From assembly GCA_035711845.1 (NCBI GenBank), contig DASTBU010000185.1, positions 1-52,602 on the forward strand: 52,602 nucleotides of DNA, in the 5' to 3' direction. The DNA comes from DASTBU01 sp035711845 (GTDB taxonomy: Bacteria; Acidobacteriota; Vicinamibacteria; Vicinamibacterales; 2-12-FULL-66-21). Made by a program: the position numbers and the translations under genes. Of the stretch, positions 24,053 through 32,323 are shown one piece after another (positions within the stretch are counted from its first letter, which is position 1; each line of letters starts with the position of its first letter). Under the pieces are notes generated by a model, which was not told the DNA's origin, made no database searches, and worked only from the letters and a program-made list of their open reading frames with translations.

Positions 24053-24754
24053 TCAGTGGCGGCCGGGCGTGATCAATTCCGCGCCCTCGATCGGCGTGGT
24101 GGAGTAGCGCGGCACGGCGCGCCCGTTCACGTACTCAATCGTGCGATAGAGCCGCACCTGCGGCGCAGGCTTCCCGTCCACGGCCTTCCGGATCTTCGCC
24201 ACGTATTGCCGCGTTTCCCGATAAGGCGGCACTTCCCCGTACTTCGCGACGGCGCCAGGGCCAGCGTTGTAGGCGGCCAGCGCCAGCTCCAGGTTTGCCC
24301 GATACTTCAGCAGCAGGCTCTTGAGGTACGCCACACCTGCGCGGATATTCTCCGCGGGATCGAAGGCGTCGAACACGTTATAGGCGCGCGCGGTGGCCGG
24401 CATGAGCTGCATCAACCCCATCGCGCCCTTGCCCGAGACGGCGCGCGGGTTGTACGCCGACTCGGCCTGGATCACGGCGCGCACGAGGTTCGCGTCGACG
24501 CCCTGCTCGTTGGCGTGTTGTTCGATCAGGCTTTCGTAGGCCGCGGCGCGGCCGCTGACGAGCGGGCGCGTGGTCCGGAACGTCTGGCTCTGGCTGACGG
24601 CGAAAGTCCGGGCCGCGGGGTCTTTCGGCTTGTCGGACAGGACGAGCTGGCCGGATGCGTCCCGCCAATAGTAGATCTCCGCCTCCCCGACCGCAGGAAC
24701 GGCGGTCAGGAGCAGGGCGGTGACGACGACTGTAGAGAGCAGTCGCGAATGCAT
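24053..24754 (-). CDS. Lytic transglycosylase with N-terminal DUF4124-like domain
   Basis: A 233-residue secreted protein. A signal peptide (MHSRLLSTVVVTALLLTAVP, cut near VGEAE) precedes a short DUF4124-like domain (IYYWRDASGQLVLSDKPKD). The SLT domain has catalytic Glu in VIQAESAYNPRAVS, then GAMGLMQLMPATARAYNV and ALAAYNAGPGAVAKYG. It cleaves peptidoglycan between MurNAc and GlcNAc, forming anhydro ends. The ATG at 24790 would add 12 residues before the signal peptide; 24754 gives the better secretion signal. Confidence 0.9.
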   Translation of the reverse strand: MHSRLLSTVVVTALLLTAVPAVGEAEIYYWRDASGQLVLSDKPKDPAARTFAVSQSQTFRTTRPLVSGRAAAYESLIEQHANEQGVDANLVRAVIQAESAYNPRAVSGKGAMGLMQLMPATARAYNVFDAFDPAENIRAGVAYLKSLLLKYRANLELALAAYNAGPGAVAKYGEVPPYRETRQYVAKIRKAVDGKPAPQVRLYRTIEYVNGRAVPRYSTTPIEGAELITPGRH

Positions 24755-24828
24755 GGGCTCGAAGCCTCGAGAGGCAAGGCCGATGCCCATGGGGAATCAA
24801 CAACTTACGAGCAAGAGCGTGGCGTGTT

Positions 24829-24845
24829 TGTTCCGAAATGGAACA
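24829..24845. other. Small inverted repeat after alaS
   Basis: TGTTCC, five bases, GGAACA: a perfect 6-bp dyad directly after the alaS stop. It is not followed by a T-run on the minus strand, so it is a poor terminator; it could be an operator half-site pair. Confidence 0.3.
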
Positions 24846-24847
24846 CA

Positions 24848-27595
24848 TCACCGCAATTCTGAAGAGGGTGAGGCGAGCAGGGACTGCAACACGTCGGGCG
24901 CGCGCGCGAGCAGCTCGTCGATCCGCGTAGCGTCGCGCCCTCCCGCTTCGGCAAAATCCGGCCGGCCGCCGCCGCCGCCGCCGACGATCGGCGCGAGCGC
25001 CTTCACCATCTGTCCGGCCTGGACCCGGCCGGTGAGGTCCTTCGTCACCGAGACGAGGATGGCGACCTTGCCGTCCTGTTCGGACGCGAGGACGACCACG
25101 CCACTGCGCAGAGTGTCGCGCAGGGAATCCGAGACGCCGCGGAGCGCCGCCTTGTCGAGGCCCTGGACACGCCGGGCAATCAGGTTGACTCCGCTGACCT
25201 GCTGAACGCCGGAACCGCGGGATGATTCCGCGCCTGCCGGGTCGTCCGCTCGAGCCTGGCCCGACAGGGCCGCCTTGACGCGGAGCTGCTCGACCTCTCG
25301 AAGCAGTTTCTTGTGGTCGGCTTGCAGACGCTGGACGGCGTCGACGGCTTGTGGCGCGGTCGTGTTCAACGCCTTCAGGAGACCGGTCGCCGTCCGGCGC
25401 TCTCGCTGCGCCCACTCGACCGCCTTCGCGCCCGTCAGCGCCTCGATGCGGCGAACACCCGCAGCCACGCCGCCTTCTTCGGTGATGACGAAGAACCCGA
25501 TATCACCGGTGGCCCGCACGTGTGTGCCGCCGCACAGCTCCATGCTGAACCCCGGGACGGAGACAACCCTGACGCGGTCGCCGTACTTCTCGCCGAAGAG
25601 CGCCATCGCGCCTGCGGCGATCGCGTCATCCATCGAACGGATCTCCGTCTGCACCGCGATGTTTCGGTACACGTGCTCGTTCACGAGGCGCTCGATGCGT
25701 TCGATCTCCTCCACGGACAGGGCGGAGACGTGGACGAAGTCGAAGCGCAGCCGATCGGGGGCGACGAGCGAGCCGGCCTGTTTCACGTGGGCCCCGAGCA
25801 CCTCCCGAAGCGCCGCGTGCAGGAGGTGCGTGGCGGTGTGGTTCCTTCGAGTGGCGTCGCGCACCGCGTCGGCGACCTCCGCCGTCGCGATCTGATCGCG
25901 GCGGAAGGAACCCCTCTCGACGCTCACGAGGTGCAGGCGGGGCCGGTTCGGCGCGGTACGCACCAGTCGCTCCACCACGGCGACCGAGCCATCCGCGCCG
26001 AACATGCGACCGGTATCGGAGACCTGACCGCCGGCCTCGAGATAAAACGGTGTTCGCGCGAGCGCAACGTAACCCCGTTCGCCGGCGCGCACCTCATCGA
26101 TCGATACGCCGTCCTCGTCGAAGAGCGCGAGGATGGTGGTTCCCTTGACACATGTCGTCTCGTACCCGGTAAAGTCGTCACCGGCATTCGCCAGCGTGCG
26201 ATCGAGATCGGCGGGAACCGTCAAGGTCAGCGCCGTGTCAGCTCCCTTGAAGGCGCTTGCCGCGCGCGCGCGTGTCCGCTGGCCCGCCATCGCCCGCTCG
26301 AAGCCTTCCCGGTCGATCGCGAGCTGCCGCTGACCGGCCAGGTCCTCCATGAAGTCGAGGGGCACGCCGAGCGAGTCGTACAGTCTGAACGCTTCGTCGC
26401 CGGGCACGACCTGGCCGCCGGAGGCCGCCCGATCCAGCACCTCTTCGAGCCGCGGAAGCCCGGCGGTGAGCACGGCATCGAAGCGTTCTTCCTCGCTGCG
26501 GACGACCCTGACGATCGCGTCACGGCCGGCGCCGAGCTCCGGGTATGCGCCGCCCATCTCGCCAACGACGGTATCGACGAGTGTGTGCAGCGCTGGTTCG
26601 GTAAACCCCAGCTTCTTGCCGTGGCGCATCGCACGGCGCATGATTTTCCTGAGCACGTAGCCACGCCACTCGTTCGACGGCACGACGCCGTCGGCAATCA
26701 GGAACGTCATGGCGCGAAGGTGATCTGCAATCACGCGCATCGACACGTCGGCTGGATCGTCGAGCGAGGCCCCGTACGATCGGCCGGCGTGCTTGCCGAT
26801 CGCGGCGAGAATGGGCGTGAAGAGATCGGTATCGTAGTTGGACAGCTTCCCTTGAATGACAGCCGTGATTCTCTCCAGGCCCATCCCGGTGTCGATCGAC
26901 GGCGCCGGCAGCGGATTCAGCGCCCCGCCCGGCTGCCGATCGAACTCCATGAACACGTTGTTCCAGACCTCGACGAACCGGTCGCAGCTGCAGTCGGCGC
27001 CACGGCAGGGACGGCCCTGCCGCTCCTCATCGCACGGCACCTGGTTTCCGCGGAAATAGTGGATCTCGGAACAGCGGCCGCAGGGCCCTGTCTCGCCCAT
27101 GGACCAGAAGTTCTCGGCCAGGCCGAGCTCGCTGATTCGATCGGAGGACACGAGCGTCGTCCAGATGCCGAATGCCTCGTCATCGCGGGGAATGCCGTTC
27201 TCGCCCTTGAAGGTCGTCGGAAACAGGCGGTCCGCCTCGAGCCTCCAGACGCCGGTCAGCAGCTCCCACGCGAACGGGATCGCCTCCTTCTTGAAGTAGT
27301 CGCCGAAGGAGAAATTGCCGAGCATCTCGAAGAACGTGTGGTGGCGGAGCGAGGGCCCGACGTTGTCGAGGTCGTTGTGCTTGCCGCTGACGCGCATGCA
27401 CTTCTGCGACGATGCGGCGCGGGTGTAGGCGCGCTTCTCGCGGCCGAGGAACACGTCCTTGAACTGGTTCATCCCGGCGTTGGTGAAGAGGAGCGTGGGG
27501 TCGTCGGCCGGGACGAGGGGTGAGCTGGCGACGATCGTGTGACCGTTCCCGCGGAAGTAGTCGAGAAAGCCGCGGCGGATCTCCCGGGAGTGCAT
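24848..27595 (-). CDS. alaS: Alanyl-tRNA synthetase
   Basis: A 915-residue class II synthetase. The aminoacylation core opens IRRGFLDYFRGNGHTIVASS and holds LFTNAGMNQFKDVFLG. The editing domain has zinc motifs HTATHLLHAALREVLG and ELCGGTHVRATGDIG. A C-Ala domain follows, ending with a Gly-rich GGGGGGRPDFAEAGG. A Cys-rich insert with CGRCSEIHYF and DCSCDRF is present. It charges tRNA-Ala and clears mischarged Ser/Gly. The lytic transglycosylase follows 93 nt downstream. Confidence 0.97.
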   Translation of the reverse strand: MHSREIRRGFLDYFRGNGHTIVASSPLVPADDPTLLFTNAGMNQFKDVFLGREKRAYTRAASSQKCMRVSGKHNDLDNVGPSLRHHTFFEMLGNFSFGDYFKKEAIPFAWELLTGVWRLEADRLFPTTFKGENGIPRDDEAFGIWTTLVSSDRISELGLAENFWSMGETGPCGRCSEIHYFRGNQVPCDEERQGRPCRGADCSCDRFVEVWNNVFMEFDRQPGGALNPLPAPSIDTGMGLERITAVIQGKLSNYDTDLFTPILAAIGKHAGRSYGASLDDPADVSMRVIADHLRAMTFLIADGVVPSNEWRGYVLRKIMRRAMRHGKKLGFTEPALHTLVDTVVGEMGGAYPELGAGRDAIVRVVRSEEERFDAVLTAGLPRLEEVLDRAASGGQVVPGDEAFRLYDSLGVPLDFMEDLAGQRQLAIDREGFERAMAGQRTRARAASAFKGADTALTLTVPADLDRTLANAGDDFTGYETTCVKGTTILALFDEDGVSIDEVRAGERGYVALARTPFYLEAGGQVSDTGRMFGADGSVAVVERLVRTAPNRPRLHLVSVERGSFRRDQIATAEVADAVRDATRRNHTATHLLHAALREVLGAHVKQAGSLVAPDRLRFDFVHVSALSVEEIERIERLVNEHVYRNIAVQTEIRSMDDAIAAGAMALFGEKYGDRVRVVSVPGFSMELCGGTHVRATGDIGFFVITEEGGVAAGVRRIEALTGAKAVEWAQRERRTATGLLKALNTTAPQAVDAVQRLQADHKKLLREVEQLRVKAALSGQARADDPAGAESSRGSGVQQVSGVNLIARRVQGLDKAALRGVSDSLRDTLRSGVVVLASEQDGKVAILVSVTKDLTGRVQAGQMVKALAPIVGGGGGGRPDFAEAGGRDATRIDELLARAPDVLQSLLASPSSELR

Positions 27596-27625
27596 GGAGA
27601 TATTGTACCGGACTCGAAGCGGTGA

Positions 27626-28096
27626 TTACTCGTCGCCGGTGCGCCGCCCTTGGAGCCGGCGCAGCTCGCTCGAGACCACCGCGGGCGCGAAGCCCTGGCG
27701 CATCAGGTGCTGGTACAGACGGGCGTAGCCGGCAGCATCCGTCGGGCGGGGGCGCCCTCTGAGCTTTTTCTCGATCGCACGGGAGACCAGCGCCCGCTCG
27801 TCCAGCTCGCCGAAGACGTCGGCCATGGCTGCCGAGATGACGTCCTGGGCGATGCCCTTCTCCCGCAGCTCGCGTGCGATGCGCAGGCGTCCGCGTCCTT
27901 TGATGTTCGCCGCCGTTCGGGCGTGGGCGCGGGCGACACGGCCGTCGTCGAGCGCTCCGGACTCGCTGAGACGCTCGATTGCGGCATCGACTTCGTCGGG
28001 AGGGTGATCGCGATCGAGGAGGCGGCTGCGGACCTCGGCGGCAGAGAGCTCGCGTCCGGCGAGGAGCCCCAATGCGTCGGAGTAGGCGCTACCCAC
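27626..28096 (-). CDS. recX: RecA regulator RecX
   Basis: A 156-residue RecX of normal length. Three-helix repeats are visible: ALGLLAGRELSAAEVRSRLL, then ERLSESGALDDGRVARAHAR, GRGRLRIARELREKGI and the C-terminal RLYQHLMRQGFAPAVV. RecX caps RecA filaments and limits recombination. Start GTG 28096 overlaps the pilT stop by eight bases; residues upstream in the same frame (to 28315) are low-complexity and belong to the pilT region. recA is not in this window. Confidence 0.85.
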   Translation of the reverse strand: MGSAYSDALGLLAGRELSAAEVRSRLLDRDHPPDEVDAAIERLSESGALDDGRVARAHARTAANIKGRGRLRIARELREKGIAQDVISAAMADVFGELDERALVSRAIEKKLRGRPRPTDAAGYARLYQHLMRQGFAPAVVSSELRRLQGRRTGDE

Positions 28097-29237
28097 CGAA
28101 CCTGATGATATCGGACGGCCCGACGCCGCCGTCCCGGGCCATTTCCTCACGCGCGAGATCCGAGGTCGTGGCAATCCCCTGCACCTTGAGCTTGAACTCG
28201 TCGACGTTCGACGCCCACCGGAGCGCTTCCTCGAGCGTAACGAACCCCTGCTGGTACAAGGTGAAGATCGACTGGTCGAAGGTCTGCATCCCGTACTGGG
28301 AGGTGCCGGCTGCAATCGCGCTGGGGATCTGGGGGGTCTTGTCCTTGTCCACGATGCAATCGCGGATGAACGGGGTGGAGATCATCACCTCGACGGCCGG
28401 GACGCGCCCCAGGCCGTCGGCTCTCGGCAGCAGGCGCTGCGAGACGGCCGCCTTGAGCACGCTCGCCAGCTGGATCCGAATCTGCCGCTGCTGGTGCGGC
28501 GGGAACACCGCGATGATGCGGTTCACGGTCTCGGTCGCATCCAGCGTGTGCAGGGTCGAGAAGACCAGATGGCCCGTTTCGGCGGCGAGCAGCGCGGTTT
28601 CCACGGTTTCGAAGTCGCGCATCTCGCCGACCAGGATGACGTCAGGATCCTGTCGCAGCGCGCTCCGCAGGGCGTGCGAAAACGACGTGGTATCCACCGC
28701 TACCTCGCGCTGATTGACGATCGACTGGTAGTCGCGGTGCAGGTACTCGATGGGATCCTCGACGGTCATGATGTGGCACGAGCGCGTCGAGTTGATGTGG
28801 TCGATGAGCGCGGCCAGCGTCGTGCTCTTGCCGCAGCCGGTCGTGCCGGTCACGAGGACGAGCCCGCGCTCCTCCTGCGCGATGCGCTTGAGGACGGGCG
28901 GCAGCCCCAGCTCGTCGATGTTCTTGACCCTGGTCGGGATGACGCGGAGGACGATGCCGATGGTTCCGCGCTGCTGGAAGACGTTGCAGCGGAAGCGCCC
29001 GAGCCCGGACACGCTGTACGCGAGGTCGACTTCCTGGGCCTTCCTGAACTTCTCCAGGTGCTCCGGGGAGAACAGCACACCCGCCATCGCCTCGGTGTCG
29101 GCGCGCTCGAGGCGCTTGGCTTCGGAAGCGACCATCAGGACGCCGTTGACCCGCATCATCGGATAGCTGCCGACCTTCAGGTGGAGGTCCGATGCGCCGC
29201 TCGCGACGGCAACTTTCAAGAGCTCGATCAGGTCCAC
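28089..29237 (-). CDS. pilT: Type IV pilus retraction ATPase PilT/PilU
   Basis: A 382-residue secretion ATPase. N-terminal LLKVAVASGASDLHLKVGSY is the PilT PAS-like start. Walker A is VTGTTGCGKSTTLAALIDH, with Cys where Ser is usual. The Asp box, Walker B (LRQDPDVILVGEMRDFETVE) and His box (TGHLVFSTLHTLDATETVNR) follow. The C-terminus lacks an obvious AIRNLIRE motif, so PilU is possible. It depolymerises type IV pili for twitching. Other pilus genes are absent from the window. It overlaps recX and lies 3 nt after ilvE. Confidence 0.9.
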   Translation of the reverse strand: MDLIELLKVAVASGASDLHLKVGSYPMMRVNGVLMVASEAKRLERADTEAMAGVLFSPEHLEKFRKAQEVDLAYSVSGLGRFRCNVFQQRGTIGIVLRVIPTRVKNIDELGLPPVLKRIAQEERGLVLVTGTTGCGKSTTLAALIDHINSTRSCHIMTVEDPIEYLHRDYQSIVNQREVAVDTTSFSHALRSALRQDPDVILVGEMRDFETVETALLAAETGHLVFSTLHTLDATETVNRIIAVFPPHQQRQIRIQLASVLKAAVSQRLLPRADGLGRVPAVEVMISTPFIRDCIVDKDKTPQIPSAIAAGTSQYGMQTFDQSIFTLYQQGFVTLEEALRWASNVDEFKLKVQGIATTSDLAREEMARDGGVGPSDIIRFGG

Positions 29238-29240
29238 GGA

Positions 29241-30221
29241 CTAGTTGGCCGCCTTGGAGGTGCTCGTGCCCGCGCCCACGGCCTGCAACGGCTCGCCAGG
29301 GTAGACGTAGGTGAGCCAGCCGTGACGGTCGGGCGCGTCCCCGTTGATGATGTCGAAGAAAGCGCGCTGGATCGCGGTGGTGATCGGGCCTCGCGTTCCA
29401 TCTCCAATCGTGATCTTGTCGGCCGACCGGATCGGCGTGATCTCGACCGCGGTGCCGGCGAAGAACGCCTCGCTGGCGATGTAGAGCAGTTCGCGCGGCA
29501 GCATCTCCTCACGAACCCGGAAACCGAGGTCCCTGGCGATGGTGATGACGGAGTTGCGAGTGATGCCCGGCAGGATCGAGGCGGTCAATGGCGGTGTGTA
29601 GATCGTGTCGTCGCGCACCAGGAACAGGTTCTGCCCGCTGCCTTCGCTGAGGTAGCCGAACGTGTCGAGCGCGATCCCCTCGCTGTAGCCTTCCGTGATG
29701 GCCTCCATCTTGATGAGCGACGAGTTCGCGTAGTTGGCGGTCGACTTCGCCAGCGTCGGGAAGGTGTTGGGCGCCGAGCGTGCCCAGGAGCTGACGCGAA
29801 CGTCGACGCCGCGCTCGAGCGCGTCCTGCCCAAGGTAGGCGCCCCACTCCCAGGTCAGGATGGCGGTGTCCACGGGGCACGGGAATGGATTGACGCCGAG
29901 CGCCTCGTATCCGCGGTAGATGATCGGGCGCATGTAGCAGGCCTTGAACTTGTTGGCCCGGATGGTCTCGAGGACGGCCTCCGTGAGCGCCGGCAACTCG
30001 ATCTGGGGCGGCATCCGGTAGATCCGGGCCGAATCGTAGAGGCGGCGCATGTGGGCATCGAGCCTGAAGCAGGCCGAGCCGCGCGGTGTGGCATAGCAGC
30101 GGGCCCCTTCGAACACTCCGCTGCCATAGTGAATGACGTGCGAAGCTATGTGTATCTTGGCGTCCGCCCAGTCCACGAGCGAACCGTTCATCCAGACTTT
30201 CCCGGAGCCGGTAAAGGCCAT
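29241..30221 (-). CDS. ilvE: Branched-chain amino acid aminotransferase
   Basis: A 326-residue class IV PLP aminotransferase. N-terminal KVWMNGSLVDWADAKIHIAS is followed by HYGSGVFEGARCY. The catalytic Lys lies in ANYANSSLIKMEAITEGYSE, and the substrate loop EGSGQNLFLVRDD and PLTASILPGITRNSVI are typical of IlvE. It transfers amino groups between Leu/Ile/Val and 2-oxoglutarate. GAGGAG about 6 nt before the ATG. Its 5' leader carries a strong hairpin next to an extended -10 promoter. Confidence 0.94.
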   Translation of the reverse strand: MAFTGSGKVWMNGSLVDWADAKIHIASHVIHYGSGVFEGARCYATPRGSACFRLDAHMRRLYDSARIYRMPPQIELPALTEAVLETIRANKFKACYMRPIIYRGYEALGVNPFPCPVDTAILTWEWGAYLGQDALERGVDVRVSSWARSAPNTFPTLAKSTANYANSSLIKMEAITEGYSEGIALDTFGYLSEGSGQNLFLVRDDTIYTPPLTASILPGITRNSVITIARDLGFRVREEMLPRELLYIASEAFFAGTAVEITPIRSADKITIGDGTRGPITTAIQRAFFDIINGDAPDRHGWLTYVYPGEPLQAVGAGTSTSKAAN

Positions 30222-30314
30222 CAGCTACTCCTCGAGGAGAAGATTCCGACGGGCGAGAGGCATGCCGCCGAGCACGCGACCCGGAAAACTCTGGCGGAGA
30301 TCCAGAGACCAGGA

Positions 30315-30337
30315 GGCAGGGCCTGGACGGCCCTGCC
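30315..30337 (-). other. 9-bp hairpin at the 5' end of the ilvE transcript
   Basis: GGCAGGGCC, five-base loop, GGCCCTGCC: a perfect GC-rich stem. With the -10 at 30345-30350 the transcript would begin about 30338, so the hairpin would form its first 23 nt. No T-run follows on the minus strand, so it is unlikely to be an intrinsic terminator. The whole spacer 30222-30403 holds no gene. Confidence 0.6.
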
Positions 30338-30344
30338 GTATCGG

Positions 30345-30350
30345 ATTCTA
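30345..30350 (-). promoter_or_regulatory. Extended -10 promoter of ilvE (and pilT-recX)
   Basis: On the minus strand TGTGCTAGAAT gives TGnTAGAAT, the same 11 bases as at rpsT. No good -35 at 17 nt, as expected for an extended -10 promoter. Confidence 0.55.
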
Positions 30351-30403
30351 GCACATGGTGTCGGGCCCGCCGACGGTCCAATGCCCCGGCGGATACGCCT
30401 GCT

Positions 30404-31390
30404 TCATTGCGCCTCCCCACAGAAAGGGCAGCGATCGCTGCGCGCATGGAGAGGTTTGCGGCACTGCCAGCAGAACTTCGGGGTGGGCGTGTCGCGCGCG
30501 CGCACGCGGGTCTGAATGCCTTGCGCTCCTTCGCGGGCGGGGCGTGCCGCAGGCTCGGGCGGCGTCGGCGACGGCGGCATGCGCCGCGCGCGTGGCGTCC
30601 GGACGGCGAGGATGGCCTCGAGCAGGTCGCTGGCCCGCTGATATCGCGCCGGCAGCTCCGGCGCCATGGCGCGCAGCACGATGTCGTTGACCTCTTTCGG
30701 AATCGCAGGGTTCCGCAGCCGCGGCGGAGACACCAGCTCGCCCGACAGGAGCCTGTCCAGGTCGGAAGGGCTCGGCGTATCGTACGGCAGGATCCCGGTG
30801 AGCATCTGATACATCGTGACGCCCAGCGAATAGATGTCCGAGGCGAACACGGCCTTGCCGTGAAACTGCTCCGGCGCCATGTATGGCGGGCTGCCGATGA
30901 CCGTCGTGCCGAGCGCGGCGATCTCCAGGAACCGCGACGTCCCGAAGTCGGCTACCTTCAACATGTCGTTCTCGGTGACCAGCACGTTGGCCGGCCTCAA
31001 ATCGCGGTGGATGACGCCCTGGCGGTGCGCGTGGTCCACCGCATTGCAAATCTGGCAGGCGAAGTCGAGTGCGCGGTTCAGCTCGAGGGCGCCGCTCAGG
31101 GCGATGATGTTCTCCAGCGTCTCGCCGGCCACATATTCCATCACGATGAAAAAGATGTTGTCCTGCTTCTCAGCCGTCGTGATGGCGACGATGTTCGGGT
31201 GGCTGACGCTGGCGAGAAGCCGTGGTTCGCGAAGGAGCTCGCCGAAGTCCAGCCCCTGCCGGTGCGGCACCTTGATGGCCACCTTCTTGTCGATCCAGGT
31301 GTCCTGGGCAAGATAGACGGTTCCGAAGCCGCCGCTGCCGAGCGGCGCAATGATTTTGTACTTGCCGAGGGTCTGGCCTCTGAAGAGCAA
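30404..31390 (-). CDS. Ser/Thr protein kinase with C-terminal zinc ribbon
   Basis: 328 residues. The kinase domain runs from about residue 10 to 270: Gly loop LGSGGFGTVYLA, VAIK Lys40, HRDLRPANV with catalytic Asp130, DFG (Asp148) and APE as MAPEQF, so it should be active. A Pro/Arg-rich linker leads to a zinc ribbon (CWQC and CPFC, residues about 307-325). There is no transmembrane helix, so it is cytoplasmic, unlike typical PASTA kinases. The start is TTG 31390 with no clear Shine-Dalgarno, hence uncertain by a few residues. Divergent from rsmE across a REP-like palindrome. Targets unknown. Confidence 0.9.
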   Translation of the reverse strand: MLFRGQTLGKYKIIAPLGSGGFGTVYLAQDTWIDKKVAIKVPHRQGLDFGELLREPRLLASVSHPNIVAITTAEKQDNIFFIVMEYVAGETLENIIALSGALELNRALDFACQICNAVDHAHRQGVIHRDLRPANVLVTENDMLKVADFGTSRFLEIAALGTTVIGSPPYMAPEQFHGKAVFASDIYSLGVTMYQMLTGILPYDTPSPSDLDRLLSGELVSPPRLRNPAIPKEVNDIVLRAMAPELPARYQRASDLLEAILAVRTPRARRMPPSPTPPEPAARPAREGAQGIQTRVRARDTPTPKFCWQCRKPLHARSDRCPFCGEAQ

Positions 31391-31438
31391 GGCAGTGTCA
31401 GCAGGAAGCGATACGCGGACCTACCGCGGATCGGCCCC

Positions 31439-31494
31439 GCCTCCGCCAAGGCGTCGGCGAGGTCTCGCCGTAGCTCGACGAGCGAAGGCGGAGC
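31439..31494. repeat. REP-like compound palindrome
   Basis: The outer arms CTCCGCC (31441-31447) and GGCGGAG (31487-31493) enclose an inner stem CGGCGA/TCGCCG (31455-31460 and 31465-31470) with a GGTC loop. This two-stem layout in a divergent spacer (31391-31561) is what REP/BIME elements look like. Only one copy is evident in the window. No gene is seen in the spacer. Confidence 0.5.
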
Positions 31495-31561
31495 GGCTGA
31501 ACGCAGCCACGTCAGGAAGATGATGCGACAATGATTCGAGCCTGAACGCAGTATAGCGCGA

Positions 31562-32323
31562 ATGCGGCAGAAAACCCTTCATGCGGATCGGCGTTTTCAC
31601 GTGCCTCACCTCGGCCGACCGGGTGACACGGCCGCGCTCGGTTCCGATGAGGCGCATCACCTGGCGCGGGTACTGCGTCTCCGGCAGGGCGATCGCGTCT
31701 CCGTCTTCGATGGCGCGGGCCGCGAGTTTCTCGCCGAGGTGTCGAGTGCGGCTCGAGCGAATGCGACGGTGACCTTGCTCGAGCCGATCGAACCCCCGGC
31801 CGAGCCGCGCGTCCCGTTCTCGATCGTTCAGGGCGTGCTCAAGGGCCAGGCGATGGACGAGGTCGTCCGCGACGCGGCCATGATCGGCGCCTCGTCGATA
31901 GATCCGATCGTCACCGCACATGTCGCCGTGAAAGCCTCGCTGATTTCCAGGACGGAGACGATCGACCGCTGGCGCAGGATAGCGTTGGCATCGACCCGGC
32001 AGTGCCGTCGCGCTGTCCTGCCGCGCGTCCGCGAGCCGAGCGAGTTCGGCGGCTGGCTCGCCGCAGCAGAGCAGGCGATGAAGCTACTTCTCGTGGAGCC
32101 GTCGGCCCGCACATCAGCCGTTTCGTTTCGCGCGCTGATGGCGCAGCGCGCGCCCGCCTCAGCCGCGCTGATCGTCGGGCCCGAAGGCGGGTGGACTGAC
32201 GAGGAGATCGACGCAGCGGTCGCCGCTGGGTGCCTGCCGGTTACGCTCGGGGCGCTGACGCTCCGGGCCGACGCGGTGGCACTCGCCGCCGGTTGCTTGT
32301 TCAGGTTTCTATGGGAGCCGTGA
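31562..32323 (+). CDS. rsmE: 16S rRNA (uracil-1498-N3)-methyltransferase RsmE
   Basis: A 253-residue SPOUT methyltransferase. The N-terminal PUA-like part has DEAHHLARVLRLRQGDRVSV. The knot region has VQGVLKGQAMDEVVRDAAMI, LIVGPEGGWTDEEIDAA and LTLRADAVALAAGCLF, where SAM binds. It methylates U1498 of 16S rRNA. Only a TATAGC box and no Shine-Dalgarno precede the ATG, so the start may be leaderless or slightly different. It converges on prmA with a 15-nt overlap; the two genes usually run in the same direction. Confidence 0.92.
   Translation: MRQKTLHADRRFHVPHLGRPGDTAALGSDEAHHLARVLRLRQGDRVSVFDGAGREFLAEVSSAARANATVTLLEPIEPPAEPRVPFSIVQGVLKGQAMDEVVRDAAMIGASSIDPIVTAHVAVKASLISRTETIDRWRRIALASTRQCRRAVLPRVREPSEFGGWLAAAEQAMKLLLVEPSARTSAVSFRALMAQRAPASAALIVGPEGGWTDEEIDAAVAAGCLPVTLGALTLRADAVALAAGCLFRFLWEP

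Noticed and set aside
25313..27523. 736-codon plus-strand frame opposite alaS
   Set aside because: Mirror of alaS in a GC-rich genome; no motif or credible start.
28494..30515. 673-codon plus-strand frame opposite pilT and ilvE
   Set aside because: Antisense of two well-supported genes; no domain.
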